Made by a program: the position numbers and the translations under genes. From CAZSRX01 sp964609675 [NCBI: uncultured Bacteroidota bacterium] (GTDB taxonomy: Bacteria > CLD3 > SB21), in NCBI GenBank assembly GCA_964609675.1, contig CAZSRX010000014.1, positions 20,479-84,478 of the forward strand: a stretch of DNA of 64,000 nt. Reading direction: 5' to 3'. Below the pieces are notes generated by a model, which saw nothing but the letters and a program-made list of their open reading frames with translations, was not told the DNA's origin and ran no database searches. This document shows positions 26,997 through 36,617 of the stretch, piece by piece. Each line of letters opens with the position of its first letter. The stretch's first letter is position 1.

Positions 26997-28130
26997 AGCG
27001 GCCGAATCGTTCCGGGTTTTCTCATTAACGCGGTAGGGGATTTTTATCTCCACCACCAGGCCGCCGGTTTCGGCGTTATATAAGCGCATCGCGTGGTTAT
27101 CGCCGTAATGATGCTGCAGCCGCGCGCGGGTGTTGGTCAGCCCGATGCCTTCCCGGGAACCGGCTGGTTTGGAGCGCGGCATGCCGGAACCGTTATCTGA
27201 AATCGTTATCAGTATGTGTTGATCCTGTCTGCTGGCACTAATACGAACCAGACCCTTTGTGGCATGCGGCGCTATGCCGTGCCGGATGGCGTTTTCTGCC
27301 AGTGGCTGCAGAATCAGATTCGGCACCATGGCGTTTAAGGTTTCCGGGTCTATGGTCTTCTCGACGGTCAACCGGTCCTGAAAACGAATCTTTTCAATGT
27401 CCAGGTATTTGTCAAGCAGGTTTAGTTCCTGCCGCAGCGTTACCTCCGGCGTTCCGGATTGCTCGAGGATGATGCGTAAAAGATCGCTTAAATCGGTTAC
27501 CATGCGGCTGGCCAGATCCACATCGGCATAAATGTAATACGAAATGGTGTTCAGGGTGTTGAATAGAAAATGCGGATGCAGTTGCATTTTAAGCGCCCGT
27601 AATTCCGCCTCAGTCAGTTCCGACTGCAGACGTAACGACTGCGTGCGGGTTTCATGAAAACGCTTGTAATAATCAATCAGATATCCAAACGCGGCGACCG
27701 CCCAGTAAATCATGACATTCCAGTGATAATACGAAAGCGCAATATATTCAACGGACAGGAAAAACTGCTCCAGGGTCGGTTGTTCGGGAGTAAATATCAG
27801 CCATACCACGCCCTGTGAGGCAATCAGTTCCAACGCCGCTAAAGTCAGTGAAAATATAATGTGTAAAAATAAATTGATCTTCCAATGGGATTTCTCGATC
27901 GGAAATATTTCATTCAATCGAATAATCATGGGAATCAATAAAGCCCACATGATCCAGTCCGGCATCACATAAGCCATCATTTTAAGAAAACCCAGCGCTT
28001 CCGTATGAAAGGTTTGATAGCGGATATAAAATTGAATGGTTAGCAGCAGACCCACGATGGTACATACAATAAACGACATGATCCATGTGAGATACCGCAA
28101 TTGCAAAAATTTTTCTTTACTAAATTTCAT
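26991..28130 (-). CDS. LytS/YehU-type sensor histidine kinase (orphan)
   Basis: 379 residues. Four membrane helices lie at about 13-34, 51-70, 85-113 and 136-154, then a coiled linker, a His_kinase domain with MQLHPHFLFNTLNT (phosphoacceptor His near 187) and an HATPase domain with NLILQPLAENAIRHG (N box) and ISDNGSGMP (G1 box). Family members usually partner with a LytTR response regulator encoded next door; none is present here, so the partner must lie elsewhere. The C-terminus ends inside the terminator of the convergent gene. Confidence 0.92.
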   Translation of the reverse strand: MKFSKEKFLQLRYLTWIMSFIVCTIVGLLLTIQFYIRYQTFHTEALGFLKMMAYVMPDWIMWALLIPMIIRLNEIFPIEKSHWKINLFLHIIFSLTLAALELIASQGVVWLIFTPEQPTLEQFFLSVEYIALSYYHWNVMIYWAVAAFGYLIDYYKRFHETRTQSLRLQSELTEAELRALKMQLHPHFLFNTLNTISYYIYADVDLASRMVTDLSDLLRIILEQSGTPEVTLRQELNLLDKYLDIEKIRFQDRLTVEKTIDPETLNAMVPNLILQPLAENAIRHGIAPHATKGLVRISASRQDQHILITISDNGSGMPRSKPAGSREGIGLTNTRARLQHHYGDNHAMRLYNAETGGLVVEIKIPYRVNEKTRNDSAAI

Positions 28131-28444
28131 TGGGTTGATGCGTGGTGTCCGACATATTATAAAGGCATTTTATACATGCCGTTGGATTGAATTGACATAC
28201 CAGAAAACCCATAATAAGAAATTTTGTTTTATAAAATTAACTTTTTAATCTGATAAAGTCAAACCTTTAAACCCCCGTACTATCTATAGAAAAAAATATC
28301 CGTGTAAAGCTTAATAATGATTTTTGTTTTGATTTGACCGAAAAATATCATTACTTTAAGACGCATGATAAGTATATTCACCTTTTATGTGTTGTGGATA
28401 TTAATCTGTAACGAATCTAAACATCAATTTAAGGAGATCAAACC
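28131..28444. other. Divergent intergenic region, AT-rich
   Basis: 314 bp between the histidine kinase (leftward) and the TorF-like porin (rightward). It should carry promoters for both, but no element stands out. No gene or hairpin seen. Confidence 0.5.
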
Positions 28445-29233
28445 ATGAAAAAAGTTATCGGGCTGTTGCTGGGCATATTGTTATCTGTAAATGCCAACCT
28501 GGTTTTTACCCAGGAATCTGAAGAAGAAAAAGGCGTCGGCATTGAAGCGTCTATAGACCTGACAAGCCGCTATATCTGGCGCGGCTTTGACCTGAACCAC
28601 AAGAGTCCTACCATTCAACCCTCGGTGACGTATTCGCCGAATTTTATACCAGGGTTATCACTGAATGTGTGGTCCTGGGTCGGCGCGAACAATAAGAATA
28701 AAGGCGATGATAAGTTCGCTTTGGATGAGGCGGATATCACGCTAACCTATGAAAAAGAGTTGATTGCAGAAAAGCTTACAGGGTCATTATCCATAATAAA
28801 CTATAATTATCTTTCCGATTGGGCATCGGCAGAAGGAACCAATGATAATGATTTCGAAATCAACGCCGCGCTGAACTGGGTGGCCATGGCGAATGAAAAA
28901 ATGTCGATTGTGCCTTACATTGCCTATTACCGCGGGCTGGATAAAGGCGAAAAGAACGGCATTGCGGCCAATTATTTAGAGTTCGGGGCTGCCTACGCTT
29001 ATCTTTTCAATGAACAGTGGAGCGTAACGCCTACGTTGAATTCGGCCTGGACGGATCAGTACGGTATTGACAAGAAAATTTCCCATGTCGCGTTCGCCTT
29101 GCCGGTCACGTATGCTTCCGGTGCGTGGAGTCTTACGCCCAGTCTGAATGTAGTGAAACCGCTGGAAGATTTAAACGGCGACAATAAAAAACTCATTCTT
29201 TGGGGCGGCGTGAACTTTACTTACGGATTCTGA
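28445..29233 (+). CDS. TorF-like outer-membrane porin
   Basis: 262 residues. The signal peptide ends near VFTQ (residue 23). It opens with IEASIDLTSRYIWRGFDLN, the strand pattern characteristic of TorF-family putative porins, and continues as alternating amphipathic strands to a C-terminal Phe (NFTYGF), the usual outer-membrane insertion signal. Strong AAGGAG ribosome site. Likely a small-solute channel; the substrate is unknown. It is monocistronic, with its own terminator and a long leader region. Confidence 0.88.
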   Translation: MKKVIGLLLGILLSVNANLVFTQESEEEKGVGIEASIDLTSRYIWRGFDLNHKSPTIQPSVTYSPNFIPGLSLNVWSWVGANNKNKGDDKFALDEADITLTYEKELIAEKLTGSLSIINYNYLSDWASAEGTNDNDFEINAALNWVAMANEKMSIVPYIAYYRGLDKGEKNGIAANYLEFGAAYAYLFNEQWSVTPTLNSAWTDQYGIDKKISHVAFALPVTYASGAWSLTPSLNVVKPLEDLNGDNKKLILWGGVNFTYGF

Positions 29234-29245
29234 TATTTGTCCGAT

Positions 29246-29280
29246 TAAAAAAGTCCGGAAGTATTCCGGACTTTTTTTTT
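29246..29280. terminator. Bidirectional terminator after the porin gene
   Basis: AAAAAAGTCCGGAA and TTCCGGACTTTTTTTTT pair as a strong stem with T runs in both directions. It ends the porin gene and could also serve the convergent minus-strand gene ending at 29346. Confidence 0.9.
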
Positions 29281-29345
29281 ATAAGGCAACAACGATAAAG
29301 TATATAGTGCCCCCTTCGAAACTTAATTGGCAATGATGGCGGATT

Positions 29346-29681
29346 TCAGTAATTGCCGGCTTTAAACGCTTTCGTGGCCACCAGTTCGATTAAAAACCCG
29401 TAGATCATACCGGCTACGGTGTACAAGAGAAAGCCGTCCAGTTGGGGCAGTATCGCCAGGGATGAGGACAATGTGACGATCAGGCCGACCATGAGTCCAT
29501 GCAGCGCCCAGTGAATCCTCCATCCGCTGATGCCAAGAACAAAACCAATCAGCACGCGGTTGCCGATCGAAGCCAGCAGAAGGGGCTGGGTCATTTCCAC
29601 CCGACCGCCGCTGATCATGCCGCCCACACATATGCCGGCGGCCACGAAGCCACCGATGAGGCAGATAAGATAACGTTTCAT
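29346..29681 (-). CDS. Small membrane protein of unknown function
   Basis: 111 residues from the ATG at 29681, chosen because AGGAG lies 7-12 bases upstream; an upstream in-frame start has no site. Four short hydrophobic segments (about 3-22, 35-55, 58-78, 85-105) with several glycine-rich turns. No recognised family. Transcribed in the same direction as the iron operon that ends 139 bp downstream of it... no shared transcript is evident because the iron operon reads toward it from the right. Confidence 0.65.
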   Translation of the reverse strand: MKRYLICLIGGFVAAGICVGGMISGGRVEMTQPLLLASIGNRVLIGFVLGISGWRIHWALHGLMVGLIVTLSSSLAILPQLDGFLLYTVAGMIYGFLIELVATKAFKAGNY

Positions 29682-29819
29682 ATAATACTCCTGAATAATA
29701 GGTTGTAATCTTAAATCAGGATAGGAATTTTTTTTTAAAAAGGCAATTTGCAAGTTCCATACAACTTAGCGGTCCGAGTTTCAAGGCCGGTAGGGTGTCT
29801 CGGATTCATAACCCGTGGG

Positions 29820-31244
29820 TTATTGCAGTAGATTCCAGATTTGTGTAACCGTAAACGTAACGGCCAGACCCATGGCAATGGGGAGGAAGGTAGCCAGCAG
29901 GGTCCATTTAAGGTTTTTGGTTTCTTTGTAGATTGTATAAATGGTTGTGGAGCAGGGATTATGCAGCAGACTGAAGAGCATCAGATTTACCGCGGTGAGC
30001 GTGGTCCAGCCGCCGGCTTTCAGGATTTCGGCGGTAATCACATCGGAATCCGTTTCAAATAATACGCCCGCGCCGTCGCCGACGCCGGCGATGCCCGCCG
30101 TGAGCACCGTCAACATGAGAATAGTGGGGAGGACAATTTCATTCGCGGGAATGGCGATGATATACGCGAGGAAAATCACGCCGTTGAGGCCGAACCACAG
30201 CGCCACCGGATCGGCTGTATGGATGAAATGTTCCGCGAGACTGACCCCGGATATTTCTACGTTTGTAACCAGCCAGATGATCATGCCGGCGGGAAAGGCG
30301 AACAGTACGGCGCGCCAGAGCACTATTGCGGTGCGGTCAATCAGCGAGGTGTAGATGGTTTGCCAGAATTTAGGCGGGCGGTAGGGCGGCAGTTCCAGGC
30401 TGAATGCGGATGGCTGGCCTCGGAGAACGGTGCGGGACAGTCCCCAGGAAACGACCAGACTCAGAAAAATGCCCAGCAGGGCCACCGACACCACGGCCGC
30501 CGCAGTGATGATGCCTGATAGATGCGCGGGGAAGAGCGCTCCGATGAAAATGGATGCGATAAGGATTTGTGTGGGCCACCGTCCGTTGCAGAGCGAGAAA
30601 TTGTTAGTTATGATCGCGATAATCCGTTCCCGGGGACTGTCAATAATCCGCGTGGAAACTACCCCGGCAGCGTTACACCCGAAGCCCATGCTCATGGTCA
30701 GCGCCTGACGGCCGTGCGCGCCCGCACGGCGGAACAGGTTGTCCATATTAAAGGCCACACGGGGCAGGTAGCCGAAATCCTCAAACAGCGTGAAAATCGG
30801 GAAAAAGATGGCCATGGGCGGCAGCATCACGCTGGTTACCCACGCGCCCGCGAGATAACCGCCGTCAATCAGCAGGCCGGTAACCCAATCCGGTAATCCG
30901 GCTGAGACCGACAAACCGCGCAGAAACGGATGTATTGTATCCACTAAAAGTGAAGCCAGCAGGGAAGAGGGAATGTTCGCGCCTTCCACGGTGATCCAGA
31001 ATACGCCGGCCAGAATCAGAAACATGATAGGAAATCCCGTCCACCGTCCTGTAACAATACGGTCCAGCTTCTGATCCCAGTTTAGGTGACGTTTGGAACC
31101 TTCGTACCGAACCGCACGCGCGCTGATCCGTGCAGCATCGCTGTAAATCGATTCCATCAGATCATCGTGGAATGTATCGCCGACCTCCCATCGAAGTTGA
31201 TTGGCTGTTTCAATAATAGATTCCCTGTTCGGCGAAGGGTTCAT
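29820..31244 (-). CDS. feoB: FeoB membrane (permease) subunit, encoded separately
   Basis: 474 residues covering only the later part of FeoB: the end of the helical GDI-like segment, then the two Gate domains and FeoB C-terminal helices. Conserved blocks include [13 protein letters not shown] and [14 protein letters not shown] (the CNGR variant of the second Gate motif), with cysteines placed as in FeoB. The ATG overlaps the stop of the GTPase gene by four bases (ATGA), so translation is coupled. Together the two proteins make one full FeoB ferrous-iron transporter of the inner membrane. Confidence 0.9.
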   Translation of the reverse strand: MNPSPNRESIIETANQLRWEVGDTFHDDLMESIYSDAARISARAVRYEGSKRHLNWDQKLDRIVTGRWTGFPIMFLILAGVFWITVEGANIPSSLLASLLVDTIHPFLRGLSVSAGLPDWVTGLLIDGGYLAGAWVTSVMLPPMAIFFPIFTLFEDFGYLPRVAFNMDNLFRRAGAHGRQALTMSMGFGCNAAGVVSTRIIDSPRERIIAIITNNFSLCNGRWPTQILIASIFIGALFPAHLSGIITAAAVVSVALLGIFLSLVVSWGLSRTVLRGQPSAFSLELPPYRPPKFWQTIYTSLIDRTAIVLWRAVLFAFPAGMIIWLVTNVEISGVSLAEHFIHTADPVALWFGLNGVIFLAYIIAIPANEIVLPTILMLTVLTAGIAGVGDGAGVLFETDSDVITAEILKAGGWTTLTAVNLMLFSLLHNPCSTTIYTIYKETKNLKWTLLATFLPIAMGLAVTFTVTQIWNLLQ

Positions 31245-32056
31245 GATTCCTTTGAAATGGAGTTTGTCATAACGGGTTCGTTATTCATTAATGCGTTCAG
31301 CGATCCGCTGCGGACGGCGTCAATTATCTGTTGATCGCCCTCGAGCAGGCGCAAGGCCACCCAGCGGGCATTGGGCAGGCCGGGGAATTCGCGCACAAGG
31401 TCTTCCGTCAGACGCCGGACGGCCTGTTGCAGTTTCGGCGAGCCGCCGGTCAATCGATAGGGTTTGCAGGACACGGTGCCGGTAGCGACCTGATGCACGG
31501 CCTCGAGCAGTTCGGGGATGCCCAGTCCCCGGCGCGCGCTGGCGGCGACGACCGGCACACCCAGATCGCGGGCCAGCGCACGGTCGTCGATAATGATTTG
31601 ATGCCTTCGGGCTTCGTCCATCAGATTCACGCATACCACGGCGCGATCGGTGATTTCCAGGACCTGAAGAACCAAATTCAAGTTACGTTCGATACGCGTG
31701 GCGTCCATCACGATTATGGTGACATCCGGCCGGCCAAACAAGATAAAATTGCGCGCGACTTCCTCATCGGCGCTCGTAGAAAGTAAGGAATAGGTGCCGG
31801 GCAGGTCCACCAGCTTAAAGCGCGCGTTTTTATAAGCGAAACCGCCTTCGGCCCGGGTTACTGTCTTGCCCGGCCAGTTGCCGGTATGCTGACGCATGCC
31901 CGTGAGACGGTTAAATACCGTGCTTTTACCCGTGTTCGGATTCCCGGCCAGCGCGACAACAAAATCGAAATCCGTCATCGAAATGCCCAACCGGGTCAGA
32001 TTTCCGGCATGATGCGCCGGGCAGTGTGCGCAGGCGTTGATTGGGGTTTTAGGCAT
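31241..32056 (-). CDS. feoB: FeoB GTPase subunit, encoded separately
   Basis: 271 residues. An N-terminal Cys/His-rich stretch (CAHCPAHH) precedes the G domain: G1 GNPNTGKS (38-45), G3 DLPGTYSL, G4-like VNLMDEA and G5-like AASARRG. It ends partway through the helical region that in ordinary FeoB links the G domain to the membrane part. It overlaps the upstream regulator gene by 8 bp and the downstream permease gene by 4 bp. Predicted role: gate Fe(II) uptake by GTP binding. Confidence 0.92.
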   Translation of the reverse strand: MPKTPINACAHCPAHHAGNLTRLGISMTDFDFVVALAGNPNTGKSTVFNRLTGMRQHTGNWPGKTVTRAEGGFAYKNARFKLVDLPGTYSLLSTSADEEVARNFILFGRPDVTIIVMDATRIERNLNLVLQVLEITDRAVVCVNLMDEARRHQIIIDDRALARDLGVPVVAASARRGLGIPELLEAVHQVATGTVSCKPYRLTGGSPKLQQAVRRLTEDLVREFPGLPNARWVALRLLEGDQQIIDAVRSGSLNALMNNEPVMTNSISKES

Positions 32057-33086
32057 AAGTTTCTGTTTTCACCGGTTGAACGAAGATCTGTCGGGCCTGA
32101 TGTTTACGAAGAGCAATGAGTGCGCCGCGCACCAGATAGGCCGTGGGGTCACCGCTGAAGCTTTCCATTTCCGCGCGGATAACGGATCCCGGCACGATAC
32201 CGAGGTCCATCAACCGGCGCCGCTGCTGGCCGTGACAGGCGCCCGAAAGCATTACCACGCGGCCTTCCTCGCCGGGTTTAAGATCTGCGAGAGTCATTAT
32301 CTTTCCGGTGATGCGTTCCTCGTCCGAGAGAATCCGCACACGAATGTTTGCCGCCAGCGCCGGCGCCAGCGAGGTCTCTTCCCCGTTGACGACCAATCGT
32401 ATTTTTGAAGCATCCGTTTCGCTCACCATAACCTGAACGCCGGGAAACAGGCCCTGTGCCGTGCACTGCGCATAAAAGGCAGCCGGCTCATCTTCAATAT
32501 GAAGCACTCGGGCTACATCGCCCGGCGCTAAACGGCTTAACGGCTGGCCGTCCTGAAACGGCAATTCGCCGTTCGCCGTGGGTATCGGGTCCCCATGCGG
32601 GTCATATCCCGGATTGCCCATCTGTTCCGCCAGACGGTTCGCCTCCTCAAGAGTCAGTGAATGTTCCTTTCGGTGTGCCCTTTTGTGCCACTCCTCTTCA
32701 GGAAAACTCGTTTCATCGGCAAGATATTTTTCCCATAACCGATGTATCCGGATAATCCGCAACGCGTAAGAACGGCCCTCAGGCGTCAGACGTATCGTGC
32801 CGTCGATTAAGGACACTAAGTGCGAGTTAATAAGCCGACCGGTTAACTCATTGTATTCCGCTTCCGATATTCCTAAAAAAGCGGAAATGCCTGCCGGGAC
32901 ACAGGCCGTTTTCTCATATTCGCAATTGAAAATGTACTTTAAAGCATCCTCAGTAAGTTCTTTCTTCCTTTCCCTACGGAAGTATCTCAAACGCGCTATT
33001 AACCCGTACCTGGGCGTTATAATCAGTAAAATTATTACCAGGGATAGCAGAGATATTATTATTGATGTATCCAAAGTGCTGCTCAT
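32049..33086 (-). CDS. Membrane-anchored DtxR/MntR-type regulator fused to FeoA domains
   Basis: 345 residues. A single membrane helix at about 8-25 is followed by a basic stretch, a DtxR-like winged helix (about 45-105), the metal-binding/dimerisation helix region with [11 protein letters not shown] and [17 protein letters not shown] ending in DPHGDPIP (about 113-170), a first FeoA-like SH3 domain (about 180-255) and a second near 262-340 ([13 protein letters not shown] to [14 protein letters not shown]). It combines iron-dependent repressor, FeoA and a membrane anchor in one chain upstream of feoB. Inference: it either represses the operon from the membrane or works as a FeoA-type partner of FeoB. 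Confidence 0.88.
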   Translation of the reverse strand: MSSTLDTSIIISLLSLVIILLIITPRYGLIARLRYFRRERKKELTEDALKYIFNCEYEKTACVPAGISAFLGISEAEYNELTGRLINSHLVSLIDGTIRLTPEGRSYALRIIRIHRLWEKYLADETSFPEEEWHKRAHRKEHSLTLEEANRLAEQMGNPGYDPHGDPIPTANGELPFQDGQPLSRLAPGDVARVLHIEDEPAAFYAQCTAQGLFPGVQVMVSETDASKIRLVVNGEETSLAPALAANIRVRILSDEERITGKIMTLADLKPGEEGRVVMLSGACHGQQRRRLMDLGIVPGSVIRAEMESFSGDPTAYLVRGALIALRKHQARQIFVQPVKTETYA

Positions 33087-33422
33087 ATCGCTTTTTTTAA
33101 CGCTTTTAGCCGATTAATGTTCCCCGGAAAAGTTCCTAATCAAAAATCCGGAATATAACAGGCTCGGGCAATTTACTAAAAAAAGTCAACAAAGAAATAA
33201 AAAAAATTGCATAAAACACAAATAAGGACATCAATATCTGTATATAGGACCTAACAATAAAATCAGCTTGACTTCAATATTAAAAATTAATAACATAAAC
33301 CGTTTTGATGTGATGAGTAAGACAGCAGTACTAATTGTTATTTTTTGACTATTTCAAGGCGTGCGTGTACCAATAAAAAGGTCAGTGTGTCTATTATTAA
33401 TCACCCGTTTCTGAGGTTGAAT
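33087..33422. other. Divergent AT-rich control region between the Feo operon and the TPR/motor cluster
   Basis: 336 bp. It must hold the iron-regulated promoter for the leftward operon and the promoter for the rightward TPR genes. No clear Fur or DtxR box could be read with confidence. One candidate rightward promoter is listed separately. Confidence 0.5.
33268..33296 (+). promoter_or_regulatory. Candidate promoter of the TPR/motor cluster
   Basis: TTGACT, 17-base spacer, TAACAT. The -35 is close to consensus; the -10 matches four of six. It would give a leader of about 120 bases before the ATG at 33423. Confidence 0.35.
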
Positions 33423-36400
33423 ATGAATGATAAAAGTTCTTTATTAAAAACCGTATTATTCCCGGCCGTTCTGACTATGGTCTTTGCCTGTCAGGTCAGC
33501 GCGCAGAAATCGCTTGAAAATCTGGAGCAGGAGTATCAGCGTACGGTACAGGGTTATATTCAGGAACTTCAGAACAATTTTGCGATGCGATATATATCCG
33601 GCGAACAGTTTCTGATTGATCAGGTAAGCATTATTTCTGACGAATACAGCATCCGTAAGAGCAAAGGCCTGATACGAGGGGGGCTGACCAATACTTCCGG
33701 AAGTTTCAGGCTTTCCGACAGTCTGCACAGCAAGCTGAAAAATATTTTAACAAACCTTTCCAATCTGCAGCGGTTCCGCAAGCTGGTTACCGGCGAACAG
33801 ATGGACGAACAGACTTTGAAAGCGCTTCAGGAAGATTTTGAAAAAACCTACGCCAAGGAATTTGAAATAGCCCGCCGCCGCGTCATGAATTTTCGTGATG
33901 AGCTTCTGAGCTCCGGCAATGCCACCGATAACCGCCGGCTGTTCCAGAATCAGTTGGAAGCGGCCTTTAAACGGTTTCTGAAACAGGATTTCGAATGTTC
34001 GATTTTGGAATTCAACGATGTTATGAATACCTACCGATCCACGTACAAAGATTGGGATGACGTACTGTATTATTTTGGCGAGTCATATTTTAATATCGGC
34101 GACGTGAACAACGCGGAAACACAGTATGCCAGGATACTAAGCGATTACCCCGGTTCCAAATTTACCGAACGCGCTTTATACAAGCTGATTACGTTATCGC
34201 ACGTACGTACCGACCGCCTTAAAATGAGCCGTTACCTTCCGGAATTTGAAAAGCGCGTGACCCGTCATTCCAAAAACAGTCAGAAATACGATCAGATGCT
34301 GATGATGGGCGGGCTGACCTATTTTGAGACTTCCGATTATATGCGCGCCATCGAAACGCTGACCAAGATTAGCGCCAGTTCCGCGTATTATTCCTCCGCT
34401 TTGTACCTGCTGGGCCATTGCTATGCCAACCGGGAAGATTATGCCAAAGCCATGGAAGCTTTCCAGAAGGTGGAAGATCTGAAAACGGTCAAAAAATCTC
34501 TGAGCCTCGAACTCAACAAACAGCTGATAGAACTGGCGCGGCTCAAGATGGCGTTTATCCATTTTGAACTGTCTACCTATGGCCAGAAATTTAAGAATGT
34601 ACAGCCGCTGATCAGCCGAATTTCCGAGCAAAGCGAGTATTACCCGCTGGCGCTTCTGACCGCCTCATGGGCGGCGTTCAAAGACAACAGCATTGACACC
34701 GCGCGGATGTATGTGGATTCGCTGATACGCACTTTTCCGCAGTCCGAGTATATTTTCGAAGCGAAGACGCTTCTGGGTAATATTGACGTTCTGGATCCGC
34801 GCCTGACCGACCGGGACCGTGAACTGGCGGCGATTGAGTCTTACAATTATGTGGCGCAGGCCATGGAAGCCCGTTATCTTGCGGACGAATTTATCGAAGA
34901 ACGCGATTCGACGCTGCAGATACTGAATGACCTGGTGGACATACGCCGCACGGCTGCCCTCCGCAACGACAGCGCCGGCTTTGTGCGGTATGACGCCATG
35001 TACCAGTTATTGGAAATGGCGCTGACCCAGAACGGCTTTTCGATGGCCGCCAACGATAACCCACGCCAGGCCTATATGTATCATCAATTGTCGGAACTGA
35101 TCAGCCAGCTGCGCATCGTTCAGGGCAAGCTCAAAGATGCCGAGGATGCCAAGGATGTTTTACTGATGCGTTCATTGAACAAACAAATTGTTAAAATCGT
35201 CAATAAAATCGAAAACCTGGGATTGGAACAATTTTCGACGTATAGTATTGCCGGCGCAGATAGCGGCGTCATCGCGAAAAGAGACCGAACGATCAAAGAT
35301 ATTCAGCAGCGGCTGACGTGGGATAAATTTAAATATGAAAACCAGATTGCCGAGACCGAGCGCCTGATCCGCGAAGCCCAGCAGGCTAACCGCCAGGAAG
35401 ATTTACCCGTTCTTCAGCGTCAGCTCAAAGCCCAGCAGGATTCCATGACGGTGGTGCTGGAACGTGAACGGATCTTAAACTCTATTGACCTTATGAATGC
35501 CGATCTGATACAAGATAAATATCTCAGTCAGGCGCTGAGCGACGTGATGGGCAGCGATTTTTCCAAGCTTACAATTGATAATTATTCGTCCATAGAATTG
35601 CAGGCCTATTTTACCCAGCACCGCCTGGCGCGCCTCAACAGCGAAATTGAGGCCCGGACTAAACGCCTGAATATCATGCGCGAGAAAGTCGGCCGCGAGA
35701 AAGAACAGGTGCTGATGCAGCTTAATTCCGTTGACGAGCTGATGAAAATCGCCGAAGAACAGAAACGCACCGAATCCCTTATCCGGCTGGCCGATCACAA
35801 AAACCGACTGACGGAAATCTATTACCGGATCTGTGATTATGAACTCATCCTCGGCACCCAGCCGCAAATGGAAACCTATGCCGACCTGAATCTCTGGGGC
35901 GATTTTGCCATTTATGGCCGCAATAATATCACATACGTGATTAACACCTCAAAAACCGAGAATATCCACGAACTGGCTCGTGCGATTGACCAAATTGATA
36001 AAGTGCTGATCGGACGGCGGAAAAATTACGAAAGCCGCATCGCCAAGCTCGAAGAGGAAATACGGCTTAAGGAGCAGGAAATCCGCGACAAGGAACTCCG
36101 GGAAATGCGTTCGTCACAGCGGACCTTCTTTGAGACCGAGTATTTCCAGGCCAAGGAAACCGAACAGCCCGAAGATGATCCGTTTGAGTACAAGGACATC
36201 ATTCCCGAAGTGATTGTCGTAAAAGATACGCTGGAAGGAAAGACGAAGAAGAAAAAAGAAGAAGTGCTTGATGAACTGCAGGATACGACTTCTGCCGGCG
36301 TGGATTACCTGTCGGGCGATTCAGCCGCTACAAGCACGGATTCAGCGGGTGCCGTCAAAGAAGTAGGAACCGATGGCGGTAAAGAAACCAAAGAAACGGA

Positions 36401-36608
36401 TACCACTACCACCGGCTCCGAAGGCGGAACCGCCGGCGATTCCACATCGGTTGATGAAAACGAAGAAGCGCCCGGAGCCACGCTGTATGAAACCGACTCC
36501 TTCAGAAGTCGCCCGGATTATTATACAGAAGGTCTGCCGTACCGCCAGACTTACGGCCTTCGCGAAAAAGAAATTTACATTATGTTTATACGAAAAAAAG
36601 CCTGCTAA
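33423..36608 (+). CDS. Exported large TPR/coiled-coil protein (motor-cluster component)
   Basis: 1061 residues from the ATG at 33423 (TGAGGT upstream), with a signal peptide ending Val-Ser-Ala-Gln. TPR-like repeats typical of periplasmic scaffold proteins run through about 180-500, for example YYFGESYFNIGDVNNAETQY and ALYLLGHCYANREDYAKAME. Long charged coiled coils follow at about 560-900, and a low-complexity Thr/Ser/Glu/Gly tail at about 935-1040. It starts a tight run of genes ending with an ExbB/ExbD/AgmX-type motor, so it probably forms part of the periplasmic scaffold of that machine. No enzymatic motif seen. Confidence 0.85.
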   Translation: MNDKSSLLKTVLFPAVLTMVFACQVSAQKSLENLEQEYQRTVQGYIQELQNNFAMRYISGEQFLIDQVSIISDEYSIRKSKGLIRGGLTNTSGSFRLSDSLHSKLKNILTNLSNLQRFRKLVTGEQMDEQTLKALQEDFEKTYAKEFEIARRRVMNFRDELLSSGNATDNRRLFQNQLEAAFKRFLKQDFECSILEFNDVMNTYRSTYKDWDDVLYYFGESYFNIGDVNNAETQYARILSDYPGSKFTERALYKLITLSHVRTDRLKMSRYLPEFEKRVTRHSKNSQKYDQMLMMGGLTYFETSDYMRAIETLTKISASSAYYSSALYLLGHCYANREDYAKAMEAFQKVEDLKTVKKSLSLELNKQLIELARLKMAFIHFELSTYGQKFKNVQPLISRISEQSEYYPLALLTASWAAFKDNSIDTARMYVDSLIRTFPQSEYIFEAKTLLGNIDVLDPRLTDRDRELAAIESYNYVAQAMEARYLADEFIEERDSTLQILNDLVDIRRTAALRNDSAGFVRYDAMYQLLEMALTQNGFSMAANDNPRQAYMYHQLSELISQLRIVQGKLKDAEDAKDVLLMRSLNKQIVKIVNKIENLGLEQFSTYSIAGADSGVIAKRDRTIKDIQQRLTWDKFKYENQIAETERLIREAQQANRQEDLPVLQRQLKAQQDSMTVVLERERILNSIDLMNADLIQDKYLSQALSDVMGSDFSKLTIDNYSSIELQAYFTQHRLARLNSEIEARTKRLNIMREKVGREKEQVLMQLNSVDELMKIAEEQKRTESLIRLADHKNRLTEIYYRICDYELILGTQPQMETYADLNLWGDFAIYGRNNITYVINTSKTENIHELARAIDQIDKVLIGRRKNYESRIAKLEEEIRLKEQEIRDKELREMRSSQRTFFETEYFQAKETEQPEDDPFEYKDIIPEVIVVKDTLEGKTKKKKEEVLDELQDTTSAGVDYLSGDSAATSTDSAGAVKEVGTDGGKETKETDTTTTGSEGGTAGDSTSVDENEEAPGATLYETDSFRSRPDYYTEGLPYRQTYGLREKEIYIMFIRKKAC

Positions 36609-36617
36609 AGGACCAAT

